From SZUA-320 sp041612035 (lineage in GTDB: Bacteria; Gemmatimonadota; Gemmatimonadetes; Gemmatimonadales; GWC2-71-9), in contig JBFILX010000030.1 in the NCBI GenBank assembly GCA_041612035.1, positions 1-16,596 on the forward strand: 16,596 nucleotides of DNA, in the 5' to 3' direction. The position numbers and the translations under genes were made by a program. The notes under the pieces were generated by a model. That model did no database searches. It saw only the letters and a list, made by a program, of their open reading frames with translations, and was not told the DNA's origin. Below are positions 1 through 7,211 of the stretch, piece by piece. Position 1 is the first letter of the stretch. The number at the start of each line of letters is the position of its first letter.

Positions 1-1125
1 ACGACCCCGGCGGACTTCGACACGTACCGTGGCACGCTTCGCGGGGCGATCGTCATGGCGGGGGATCCCCCGGCCCTGCGGCCCCGGTTCACCCCCGATG
101 CCACCCGCCTCGCCGACGAGGAGCTGGAGCGGATGGCCGCCGCCGACCCGGCGGCGGCCGGGCCCGGGTTCCAGATGTCGGACGAGGCCCGGGCCCGGAT
201 GCGGGCCCAGCAGGCCCTGGCGGCGGAGCGGACCCGGTTCCTGGTGGACGAGGGGGCGGCGGCGGTGCTGACCCCGGCGCGCGGGCAGGACGGCACGGTG
301 TTCGTCGGGGGCTCGGGCGGGTCGCGCGACCCCGCCAGCCCGGCGCTGCTCCCGGTGATCTCCGTGGCCGCGGAGCACTACGGCCGGATCGCGCGGATCC
401 TGGAGAAGGGGCTGCCGGTCACCATGGAGCTGGACGTCCGCAACCGGTTCCACGACGCCGACCTGTACGGCCACAACGTGCTGGCGGAGATCCCCGGCAC
501 CGACAGGGCCGACGAGGTGGTCATGCTGGGCGCCCACTTCGACTCGTGGCACGGCGCCACGGGCGCCACCGACAATGCGGCGGGCTCCGCGGTGATGATG
601 GAGGCGGTCCGGATCCTGAAGGCCCTGAACCTGCCGCTCCGGCGGACGGTGCGGATCGCCCTGTGGACCGGCGAGGAGCAGGGGCTGCTCGGGTCCCGCG
701 CCTACGTGCGGCAGACCTTCGGCACCGCCGACGCCCCCACCCCGGCGCACGGGAAGTTCTCGGCCTATTTCAACATGGACAACGGGACGGGGGCCTTCCG
801 GGGAGTCTGGCTGCAGGGCAACCGGGCCATCGCCCCGGTGTTCGAGGCCTGGATGCGGCCGTTCGCCGACAAGGGGGTCCGGACCCTCACCCTGTCCAGC
901 ACCGGCGGCACCGACCACCTCGCCTTCGACGGGGTGGGGCTCCCCGGGTTCCAGTTCATCCAGGACCCGATGGACTACAGCAGCCGCACCCACCACAGCA
1001 CCATGGACACCTGGGAGCGGCTCCAGGCCGACGACATGAAGCTCAACGCGGCGGTGGTGGCGGCGTTCGTCTATCACGCGGCCAACCGGGCGGAACTGCT
1101 GCCCCGGAAGCCGGCCGCCCGGTAG
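1..1125 (+). CDS. M28 family metallopeptidase with PA-domain insert (5' truncated)
   Basis: This is the C-terminal part of a zinc aminopeptidase or carboxypeptidase of family M28. The frame is open from base 1, so the true start lies outside the window; the in-frame ATG at 55 is probably internal. Numbering from that ATG, the two-zinc ligand set is complete: H161 and D163 in GAHFDSWHG, D173 in ATDNAAG, the general-base/ligand pair E207-E208 in WTGEEQG, D242 in NMDNGTG and H288 in GTDHLAF. The roughly 130 residues before the catalytic core look like a PA (protease-associated) domain, as in carboxypeptidase Q-like members. Such enzymes are usually exported, but the signal peptide would be outside the window. 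The gene is followed by a strong terminator and faces the oxidase operon. The family call is firm; substrate specificity is unknown. Confidence 0.9.
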   Translation, partial: TTPADFDTYRGTLRGAIVMAGDPPALRPRFTPDATRLADEELERMAAADPAAAGPGFQMSDEARARMRAQQALAAERTRFLVDEGAAAVLTPARGQDGTVFVGGSGGSRDPASPALLPVISVAAEHYGRIARILEKGLPVTMELDVRNRFHDADLYGHNVLAEIPGTDRADEVVMLGAHFDSWHGATGATDNAAGSAVMMEAVRILKALNLPLRRTVRIALWTGEEQGLLGSRAYVRQTFGTADAPTPAHGKFSAYFNMDNGTGAFRGVWLQGNRAIAPVFEAWMRPFADKGVRTLTLSSTGGTDHLAFDGVGLPGFQFIQDPMDYSSRTHHSTMDTWERLQADDMKLNAAVVAAFVYHAANRAELLPRKPAAR

Positions 1126-1150
1126 CGGGTGGTTGGAGCCCGGAAACGGC

Positions 1151-1176
1151 AAAGGGCCTCCCGCGGGAGGCCCTTT
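1151..1176. terminator. Palindromic, probably bidirectional terminator
   Basis: A perfect 26-base palindrome with arms AAAGGGCCTCC / GGAGGCCCTTT around CGCG sits 25 bases after the M28 stop and 24 bases beyond the ctaF stop. The A-rich and T-rich stem ends and the following GTGTTT give a short, imperfect U-tract rightward; leftward the stem is followed by GCCGTTT. Its place between two convergent genes and its stem strength support a shared terminator. Confidence 0.8.
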
Positions 1177-1200
1177 GTGTTTCCCGTCGCGGCGCGGAGG

Positions 1201-1575
1201 CTACTGCCCGGTCACCAGCAGCTGCATCACGCCGAACAGGACCACCAGCGCCAGAACGACGAACACGGCAATCAGCATGGGAAAGACGAACACCCCGCTG
1301 AACAGCTTGTGGTCCTGCTTCAGGTGCATGTAGAACATGGCCACCAGGGCGAACTTGGCGGCGGAGAGCACCAGCAGGATCTCCACCACCAGGGGCTCGA
1401 CGAAGGTGGCGAGCCCGGCGGGCTTGCCGGCCCGGGCCACTTCGTAGGCGGCCACCTCGAGCGCGGTGAGGACGAACAGCACCAGCGCGATCTTGATGTA
1501 GGTGCCCGGCCCCGGGTGGTCTTTCTCCTCCGGGTGGTGGGCCATCGCGTCGGCGTGGGCAGTCATGTCGGCCAT
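1201..1575 (-). CDS. ctaF: Cytochrome c oxidase subunit IV (bacterial type, CtaF/CoxD)
   Basis: This 124-residue protein matches the small prokaryotic cytochrome c oxidase subunit IV family. It has three membrane helices at about residues 27-48, 58-83 and 96-120, with the family-typical FYMHLKQDHKLF segment between helices two and three. The soluble N-terminus is rich in His and Asp. It is the last gene of the oxidase operon, 8 bases after ctaE. The ATG at 1575 was chosen because GAGG, overlapping the ctaE stop, lies 6 bases upstream; a second in-frame ATG at 1566 is possible. The subunit is thought to stabilise the core oxidase in the cytoplasmic membrane and carries no redox centre. The assignment is helped strongly by context. 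Confidence 0.9.
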   Translation of the reverse strand: MADMTAHADAMAHHPEEKDHPGPGTYIKIALVLFVLTALEVAAYEVARAGKPAGLATFVEPLVVEILLVLSAAKFALVAMFYMHLKQDHKLFSGVFVFPMLIAVFVVLALVVLFGVMQLLVTGQ

Positions 1576-1583
1576 GGGTCGCC

Positions 1584-2216
1584 TCAGCGCATCAGGTACA
1601 CGACGGGGAAGATCACGATCCACACCACGTCCACGAAGTGCCAGTACAGCGCGGCCAGCTCCAGGTTGAGCGCCTTCTCGGGCGGCAGCTTGCCCCGGAG
1701 GGCGAGCACCAGGATGGTGCCCAGCCAGAGCACGCCCAGGGTCACGTGGGTGCCGTGGAAGCCGGTCAGGGTGTAGAAGCTGGAGGCGAACAGGTTGGTG
1801 GTGTAGCCCAGCCCCTTGTGGTAGAAGTGGTAGAACTCGTAGACCTGCATCCCCACGAAGAAGAGTCCGCCGATCACGGTGGCGGTCAGCCAGCCGATCA
1901 GCCGCTTCCGGTTGCCGGTCTGGGCCCCGTTCAGGGCCATGACCACGAAGAACGAGCTGAACAGCAGCACCGCGGTGCCGAAGGTGACGAGCGGGATCTC
2001 GAAGATCGCGTCGCACTGCTGCATCTGGCCGTGCAGCATGCACTGGGACGGCTCGTGCGGCAGCGGCCCGACCAGGCTCTTCCCCCGGTAGACCAGGTAG
2101 GTCGAGATCAGCGAGGCGAAGAACAGGCACTCGGACCCGATGAAGGTCCAGATGGCCAGCTTCCGGGTGTCCAGGCCGGTCGAGGTCGGCGGGTGCAGCG
2201 CGTGCGCGTCAGCCAC
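1584..2216 (-). CDS. ctaE: Cytochrome c oxidase subunit III (CtaE/CoxC)
   Basis: This 210-residue integral membrane protein is the five-helix form of heme-copper oxidase subunit III. Helices lie near residues 20-43, 72-95, 104-127, 146-167 and 185-208. Family features include GSECLFFASLI in the first helix, FHGTHVTLGVLW in the fourth and YWHFVDVVWIVIFPVVYL in the fifth. The first loop, predicted on the outer face, carries C59 and C68. The start is a GTG at 2216; no other ATG, GTG or TTG exists in frame back to the ctaD stop, and the next ATG would remove helix one. No convincing Shine-Dalgarno sequence precedes it, and a 14-codon reading frame overlaps the start. Subunit III holds lipids near the D-channel entrance and sustains turnover of subunit I. 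Confidence 0.93.
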   Translation of the reverse strand: MADAHALHPPTSTGLDTRKLAIWTFIGSECLFFASLISTYLVYRGKSLVGPLPHEPSQCMLHGQMQQCDAIFEIPLVTFGTAVLLFSSFFVVMALNGAQTGNRKRLIGWLTATVIGGLFFVGMQVYEFYHFYHKGLGYTTNLFASSFYTLTGFHGTHVTLGVLWLGTILVLALRGKLPPEKALNLELAALYWHFVDVVWIVIFPVVYLMR

Positions 2217-2258
2217 GGTCGCTAGTCCGGATCGAGGAGGGGGCGAGGGGCATGGCGG

Positions 2259-4076
2259 TCACCCGGCGGGCTCGAACGCCCACGAGAAGCTGCCGAGCAG
2301 GATGATGGCCCCGCCCAGCAGGTTGACGGGGACGCCGCCCGCCATGAAGCCCACGAAGAAGATCAGGATCCCGATGGCCGTCACCAGGGGCCAGTAGGAC
2401 GGGTTGGGCATGTGGATGCCCGCGCCGCTCACCCGGGGCGGCTCGGGCAGCCGCCCGCCCGCCTTGCGCCGGGCGGTCCACAGCGCGTCGGTGCCCTCCA
2501 CCGTGGGGATCTCGGCGAAGTTGAATTCCTGCGGGGGCGAGGGGATCGACCACTCCAGGGTGGCGCCCCCCCACGGGTCGGCCGGCGCGGCGCGGTTGGC
2601 CCGGTCCCGGGTGCTGATCCAGATGTTCCAGAGCATCACCAGGAACGAGGCGCCCAGCACGAACGAGCCGATGGTCTCGATCAGGTTCATGGTCTCGAAC
2701 CCGAGCCCCGCGGGGTAGGTGTACACCCGCCGGGGCATCCCGTGCAGCCCCACGAAGTGCATCGGGAAGAAGGTCAGGTTCATCCCGATGAGCATGAGCC
2801 AGAAGTGCAGCTTGCCCAGGCCCTCGTCCAGCAGGAAGCCGAACATCTTGGGCCACCAGTAGTAGGCGCCGCCCACCAGGGCGAAGATGCTCCCGCCGAA
2901 CAGCACGTAGTGGAAGTGGGCCACCACGAAGTAGGTGTCGGTCTGCTGCAGGTCGGCCGGGGGCGAGGCGTGCATCACGCCCGACAGACCCCCGATGATG
3001 AACAGGGCCACCATCCCCAGGGCGAACAGCATCGGGGTCTTGAACTGGAGCGAGCCGCCCCAGACCGTCCCCAGCCAGTTGAAGATCTTCACCCCCGTGG
3101 GGACGGCGATGAGCATGGTGGCGATGGAGAACACCGCGTCCGGCACCGCGCCCATCCCGGTGGAGAACATGTGGTGGCTCCACACCCCGAAGCCCAGGAT
3201 GGCGATGAACGCTCCCGAGAAGACCATGGCGGCGTACCCGAACAGGGGCTTCCGGGAGAAGACCGGCAGGACCTCGGAGATGATCCCGAACGCCGGCAGG
3301 ATCAGGATGTACACCTCGGGGTGGCCGAAGATCCAGAACAGGTGCTGCCACAGGATGGGGTCGCCCCCGCCGCCCGGGCTGAAGAAGCTCGACCCGAACT
3401 GGCGGTCGGCCATCAGGTAGACCAGCGCCACCGTGATCACCGGGAAGGCCAGCAGCAGCAGGATCTGGGTGATGAAGCTCATCCAGACGAACATCGGCAT
3501 CCGCATGAGCGTCATGCCGGGGGCCCGCATGTTCACGATCGTGACGAAGAAGTTCAGCGCCGCCGCGATCGACGCGATCCCCAGGATCTGCAGACCGATG
3601 ACCCAGAAGTCGACGTTCAGGCCCGGCGAGTACTGGGCGGAGGTCAGGTTGGCGTAGCCGAACCAGCCCGCGTTGGGGGCGGCGTTCAGCAGGAAGCTGA
3701 AGTTGAGGAACAGCCCGCCCAGGATGAACACCCAGTAGCTGAAGGCGTTGAGCCGGGGGAAGGCCACGTCCCGCGCCCCGATCTGGAGCGGGATCATGTA
3801 GTTGAAGAACATGGCCGACAGCGGCATCACCCCCAGGAAGATCATGGTGGTGCCGTGCATCGTGAACAGCTGGTTGTACACCTCGGGCGAGAGGAAGGTC
3901 TGCTCGGGCGCGCCCAGCTGCCAGCGCATGAGCAGCGCCTCGAGCCCGCCGATCAGGAAGAAGACGAAGGCGGAGGCGCCGTAGAGGATCCCGATCCGCT
4001 TGTGGTCGACCGTGGTGAGCCAGCTCCACAGGCCGCTCTTGGCGGCGGGGGCGTGGTCGAGAACGCTGGTGGCCAT
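2259..4076 (-). CDS. ctaD: Cytochrome c oxidase subunit I (A-type, CtaD/CoxA)
   Basis: This is the catalytic subunit of a heme-copper oxidase: it reduces O2 to water and pumps protons across the cytoplasmic membrane. At 605 residues it has the expected core plus a C-terminal extension with two more hydrophobic segments (about 555-600). The low-spin heme ligands are H74 (TMHGTTM) and H389; H387 binds the high-spin heme (VAHFHYVL). CuB ligands are H252, H301 and H302, with cross-linked Y256 in GHPEVY. E254, with D103, N110 and N175, makes a complete D channel; T327 and K330 (PTGVKIFNW) mark the K channel. This is the A1-type pattern. The start at 4076 is fixed by GGAGGA 6 bases upstream. ctaC ends 16 bases before it. 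Confidence 0.97.
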   Translation of the reverse strand: MATSVLDHAPAAKSGLWSWLTTVDHKRIGILYGASAFVFFLIGGLEALLMRWQLGAPEQTFLSPEVYNQLFTMHGTTMIFLGVMPLSAMFFNYMIPLQIGARDVAFPRLNAFSYWVFILGGLFLNFSFLLNAAPNAGWFGYANLTSAQYSPGLNVDFWVIGLQILGIASIAAALNFFVTIVNMRAPGMTLMRMPMFVWMSFITQILLLLAFPVITVALVYLMADRQFGSSFFSPGGGGDPILWQHLFWIFGHPEVYILILPAFGIISEVLPVFSRKPLFGYAAMVFSGAFIAILGFGVWSHHMFSTGMGAVPDAVFSIATMLIAVPTGVKIFNWLGTVWGGSLQFKTPMLFALGMVALFIIGGLSGVMHASPPADLQQTDTYFVVAHFHYVLFGGSIFALVGGAYYWWPKMFGFLLDEGLGKLHFWLMLIGMNLTFFPMHFVGLHGMPRRVYTYPAGLGFETMNLIETIGSFVLGASFLVMLWNIWISTRDRANRAAPADPWGGATLEWSIPSPPQEFNFAEIPTVEGTDALWTARRKAGGRLPEPPRVSGAGIHMPNPSYWPLVTAIGILIFFVGFMAGGVPVNLLGGAIILLGSFSWAFEPAG

Positions 4077-4092
4077 GAACAGTCCTCCGCGC

Positions 4093-5175
4093 CTAGCGCC
4101 GCGCCTGCAGGTACGCGACCAGCGCGCTGATCTCGTCTTCGGTGAGCGGCCGCGGCAGCTTCATCAGCGAACCCTCCTTGACCGCCTCGGGGTTGCGGAG
4201 CCACCGCGCCAGGTTCTCCGGCGTGTTCTCCAGCACGCCGGCGGCGAGCCGCTGGCGGGTGCCGAAGTGCGTCAGGTTCGGCCCCACCAGGCCGGTCAGC
4301 CCCGCGGTGGGGAGCCCCGCCATGGCATGGCACCCCAGGCACCCGGCGGCCATGAACGCCGCCCGGCCCCGGGCCGCCACGCTGTCGGCCGCGGCCGCGG
4401 CAGAGTCTTCCGGCGTGGCGTAGGTGATGACCCCGCGGTTGATCAGGGGCGACCCCACCTGCTGCTGCGCCACCCAGGCCTCGAACTCGGCGGGCGGCTG
4501 GACCACCACCAGCGAGCTCATCCGCCCGTGCTGGAGGCCGCAGAACTCGGCGCACTGGCCGGGGAAGGTGCCGACGCTGTCGGTGCGGAACCAGAGCGTG
4601 GTGTACTTCTGCGGGAAGGCGTCGCGCTTGGCCGCGAACTGGGGCACCCAGAAGCTGTGCAGCACGTCGGCCGTGCGGATCTTCATGAGCACCGGCCGGC
4701 CGGCCGGGACGTGCATCTCGTTGGCGGTGACGATCTGCTGCTCCGGGTAGCGGAACTCCCACCACCACTGGTGCCCGATCACCTCCACCTCGAGCGCCCC
4801 CTCGGGGAGCTCCGCCGTCCGGAAGATGGTCCGGACGGTGGGGACCGCGATGAAGGCGAGGATCAGGGCCGGGATGGCCGTCCACACCACCTCCACCATG
4901 GCGTTCCCGTGGACCTGCTCCGGCTCGGGGTCGTCGGGCCGGCCGCGGAACCGCCAGATGGCGAACAGCAGGGCCCCTTCCACCAGCACGAAGACGACCA
5001 GCGCCCACCAGACGGTGGTCATGAACAGGTCGTCCACCATCTGGGCGAAGTCGCCCTTGGGGATCAGGGTGCTCTGCGGGTAGGACTCCCCGCAGGCGGC
5101 GAGCAGGACCAGGGCCAGCAGTGGCAGCCATGACCCCGCCCAGGCAGGCCAGGACACGACCTTCCGGAGATGCAT
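4093..5175 (-). CDS. ctaC: caa3-type cytochrome c oxidase subunit II with fused cytochrome c (CtaC/CoxB)
   Basis: This subunit receives electrons and passes them through CuA to subunit I. The 360 residues begin with a lipoprotein signal (LVLLAACGES, lipid-modified C28), followed by two membrane helices (about 50-75 and 95-117). The CuA cupredoxin domain carries H173 (LHSFWVP), C208, C212, H216 and M219 (CAEFCGLQHGRM). A C-terminal class I cytochrome c domain follows, with C279-x-x-C282-H283 and likely axial ligand M338 (GSLMKLP). The fused heme defines a caa3-type enzyme. The ATG at 5175 was preferred to the one at 5241 because it gives a proper lipoprotein signal and avoids overlap with the upstream peptidase gene. 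AAGGG lies about 10 bases upstream. No SCO, CtaA, CtaB or CtaG gene is present here. Confidence 0.96.
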   Translation of the reverse strand: MHLRKVVSWPAWAGSWLPLLALVLLAACGESYPQSTLIPKGDFAQMVDDLFMTTVWWALVVFVLVEGALLFAIWRFRGRPDDPEPEQVHGNAMVEVVWTAIPALILAFIAVPTVRTIFRTAELPEGALEVEVIGHQWWWEFRYPEQQIVTANEMHVPAGRPVLMKIRTADVLHSFWVPQFAAKRDAFPQKYTTLWFRTDSVGTFPGQCAEFCGLQHGRMSSLVVVQPPAEFEAWVAQQQVGSPLINRGVITYATPEDSAAAAADSVAARGRAAFMAAGCLGCHAMAGLPTAGLTGLVGPNLTHFGTRQRLAAGVLENTPENLARWLRNPEAVKEGSLMKLPRPLTEDEISALVAYLQARR

Positions 5176-5215
5176 GCGACGTAGACCCTTGTCGGAGATT
5201 CGGAGCCGCGGAATG

Positions 5216-6586
5216 CTAGTGCGAGCCCCGGCGGGCGTCAACCGGACGTCGGGCCTCGCGCATCACCGCCTCGACCTCGTCCGCCCGCCTCGGCACCCCG
5301 CCCGAGAGCATCTCGTAACCGTCCGCGGTGACCAGCACGTCATCCTCGATCCGGACGCCCAGCCCCTCCTCCGGCAGATAGATGCCCGGCTCGATGGTGA
5401 GCACCATGCCCGGGGCGAAGGGGATGTCGTAACGCCCGACGTCGTGCACGTCCATCCCGATGTAGTGCCCCAGTCCGTGGATGAAGTAGGCGTCGCAGGT
5501 GCGGGGCCCGCAGAGGTCACCCGAACGCTCCCGCATGTACTGCCGGGCGATGGCGGTCAGCCGACCCATCGTGGTGCCGGGCCGGAGCGAATCGAGCGCC
5601 GCCTGCTGGGCCCCCAGGACCAGATCGTAGATCGCCCGCTGGCGCGGAGTGAACCGCCCGCTGGCCGGGATGGTCCGCGTGACGTCGGCCGTGTAGTACC
5701 CGAACTCGGCCCCCATGTCCATCACCACCAGATCGCCGTCCGCGAGCCGCGACCGGCTCACGTCGTAGTGCAGGACGGTGCCGTTGGCACCGCTCCCCAC
5801 GATGCTCGGGTACCCCAGCCGCTCGGCCCCCAGCCGCCGGAAGGTCCCCTCCGCGGCCGCCTCCAGCTCGTACTCCCACGCCCCCGGCACCGCCACCCGC
5901 ATCGCGGCCAGGTGACCCTCGGCGGTGATCTCGATCGCCCGCCGCAGCCGGCGGATTTCGTCGGCGTCCTTCACCACCCGGAGCGCGGCCAGGTGGGGCC
6001 GCAGGTCCTCCACCCGCGGTGCCGACGCCTGGAGCCGCTGCAGCAGCGGGTCGGCGGCCGAGCGCCGGGTGGCCGCCAGGTACAGCGCGCCGGCCCGGGC
6101 CGGCGAGTCGGACCCCGACACCATCCGCTCGATCTCCGCGTCGGCCCCGGCGGCCGACCGCACCGCCGCCGGGGCGAGCCCGGCCAGGGCGGCCGCCTCG
6201 GGCCCCGGGCCCAGGCGGGGCCCCTGCCAGCGCTCGCGCTGCGGGTCGCGGGGCTGCAGGTAGAGGATCACCTCGTCCGGTCCCGCGGCGCGGGCCACCA
6301 GCACCAGGGTGGCCCGCGGGGTCTCGAGCCCGGTCAGGTAGAAGAAGTCGTTGTCCTGCCGGAAGTCGCTGTCCTGCGGGTAGTCGGCGTTGGCCGGATC
6401 GGCGGAGCGCTCCGTCGTGGCGCGTACCACGGCCACCCCGGTGCCCAGCCGCTCCAGCAGGGCCGCCCGCCGCTGGACCAGCAGATCGGGAGGGACGGGA
6501 CCCGCGGGGGACCCCACCTGGGCCGCGGCGGGCGACGCGCCCAATGCCACCGCCGCGGCGATCACGAACCACCTGTTGACGCGCAT
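5216..6586 (-). CDS. Secreted M24 metallopeptidase (Xaa-Pro aminopeptidase, PepP-like)
   Basis: This is a probable Xaa-Pro aminopeptidase, removing N-terminal residues that precede proline. The 456 residues start with an export signal (hydrophobic residues 7-18, cleavage after SPAAA near residue 22), then an aminopeptidase-P N-terminal domain (about 30-190) and a pita-bread catalytic domain (about 205-440). All five dinuclear metal ligands are visible: D290 (VVMDMGAEF), D301 (TADVTRTIP), H374 (HGLGHYIGMD), E399 (TIEPGIYL) and E414 (VRIEDDV). The ATG at 6586 is fixed by AGGAGGA 6 bases upstream and by the signal peptide; an earlier in-frame start at 6682 would bury that signal. It lies 40 bases upstream of ctaC on the same strand, so the two could be co-transcribed. 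Export suggests peptide scavenging. Confidence 0.92.
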   Translation of the reverse strand: MRVNRWFVIAAAVALGASPAAAQVGSPAGPVPPDLLVQRRAALLERLGTGVAVVRATTERSADPANADYPQDSDFRQDNDFFYLTGLETPRATLVLVARAAGPDEVILYLQPRDPQRERWQGPRLGPGPEAAALAGLAPAAVRSAAGADAEIERMVSGSDSPARAGALYLAATRRSAADPLLQRLQASAPRVEDLRPHLAALRVVKDADEIRRLRRAIEITAEGHLAAMRVAVPGAWEYELEAAAEGTFRRLGAERLGYPSIVGSGANGTVLHYDVSRSRLADGDLVVMDMGAEFGYYTADVTRTIPASGRFTPRQRAIYDLVLGAQQAALDSLRPGTTMGRLTAIARQYMRERSGDLCGPRTCDAYFIHGLGHYIGMDVHDVGRYDIPFAPGMVLTIEPGIYLPEEGLGVRIEDDVLVTADGYEMLSGGVPRRADEVEAVMREARRPVDARRGSH

Positions 6587-6592
6587 CGTCGG

Positions 6593-6599
6593 TCCTCCT
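6593..6599 (-). promoter_or_regulatory. Ribosome binding site of the M24 peptidase gene
   Basis: AGGAGGA on the minus strand ends 6 bases before the ATG at 6586. It is a near-perfect Shine-Dalgarno sequence and decides the start in favour of the signal-peptide-bearing form. Confidence 0.8.
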
Positions 6600-6686
6600 G
6601 GCCGGTCGGGGAAGATAAGGCCGTCCGGTCGCCGTCCATTCCGCGGAACCTCGCGGGACGCTATGTTGGTGGGGTACGGCATGGCG

Positions 6687-6717
6687 CCCGGCGGTCCCCG
6701 CCGGGTCGCCTGTTTTT
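6687..6717 (+). terminator. Terminator-like hairpin with T-run in the greA leader (candidate attenuator)
   Basis: An 8-bp perfect GC stem (CCCGGCGG / CCGCCGGG, loop TCC, 6687-6705) is followed after a few bases by six T residues (6712-6717). The T-run orients it as a rightward terminator. No rightward gene lies upstream, because the neighbour is divergent. It therefore sits between the greA promoter and the greA Shine-Dalgarno sequence, GGGAGGG at 6724-6730. The gap between stem and T-run makes the structure imperfect. Confidence 0.5.
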
Positions 6718-6735
6718 TGTGCCGGGAGGGCGACG

Positions 6736-7209
6736 ATGATCGACGAAATGCGGGAGAAGCTCGGCCGCGAGATCGAGGCCCTGAGCCACGAGCTCAAGGT
6801 CACCCTGCCCCAGGCCATCGCCACCGCGGTGGCGATGGGCGACCTCCGGGAGAACTCCGAATACAAGGCGGCCCTGGAGCGGCAGCAGCTGGTGCAGGCC
6901 CGCCTGAGCCAGCTGCACCAGCGGCTCAACCAGCTGACCCAGCTCGCCGCCACCGAGGCCCCCACCGACCGGGTCGGACTGGGGTCCCGGGTCACCGTGG
7001 TCGACCTGGAGACCGGGGACGAGGACACCTACACCCTGGTCCTGGCGGAGATGATGGACATCGACGCGGGCCACATCTCGCTGGCCTCCCCGCTGGGCCG
7101 GGCCCTGGCCGACCGGAGGGCCGGCGACGAGGTGTCCCTCCGGCTGCCGCACGGGGTGCGCCAGCTGCGGGTCGTCACCCTCCAGACGATCTACGACCAG
7201 CGCGGCTGA
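6736..7209 (+). CDS. greA: Transcription elongation factor GreA
   Basis: GreA inserts its coiled-coil tip into the RNA polymerase secondary channel and stimulates cleavage of backtracked RNA. The 157 residues equal the usual length. Residues 1-75 form the antiparallel coiled coil; its tip carries the diagnostic MGDLRENSEYKAALERQ, with acidic residues D36, E39 and E42. Residues 80-157 form the C-terminal FKBP-like domain. The ATG at 6736 has GGGAGGG 5 bases upstream. A terminator-like hairpin lies just before that Shine-Dalgarno sequence. The next gene starts 2 bases after the stop, suggesting translational coupling. GreB is less likely, since the tip and length fit GreA. Confidence 0.95.
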   Translation: MIDEMREKLGREIEALSHELKVTLPQAIATAVAMGDLRENSEYKAALERQQLVQARLSQLHQRLNQLTQLAATEAPTDRVGLGSRVTVVDLETGDEDTYTLVLAEMMDIDAGHISLASPLGRALADRRAGDEVSLRLPHGVRQLRVVTLQTIYDQRG

Positions 7210-7211
7210 CG

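Larger units (their letters stand above)
6587..6735. promoter_or_regulatory. Divergent regulatory region between the M24 peptidase gene and greA
   Basis: This 149-base gap must drive transcription both ways. Rightward, TATGTT (6662-6667) is a possible -10 element, with a weak TTCCGC (6639-6644) 17 bases upstream. Leftward, TTATCT (6618-6613 on the minus strand) is a possible -10 element without a convincing -35. The right half holds a hairpin with a T-run, listed separately. The promoter boxes are guesses from consensus only. Confidence 0.35.

Noticed and set aside
2412..4130. Long open frame on the plus strand opposite ctaD, 572 codons
   Set aside because: Its product is low-complexity, rich in His, Gly, Arg and Pro, with no recognisable motif. 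It is the expected antisense artefact of a very GC-rich gene, and ctaD on the other strand is certain.
5176..5241. Earlier ATG for ctaC at 5241
   Set aside because: It would add 22 polar and basic residues before the lipoprotein signal and overlap the end of the M24 peptidase gene. The start at 5175 gives a normal signal.
6587..6682. Earlier ATG for the M24 peptidase at 6682
   Set aside because: It would place 32 non-signal residues before a clear export signal. A near-perfect Shine-Dalgarno sequence precedes the ATG at 6586.
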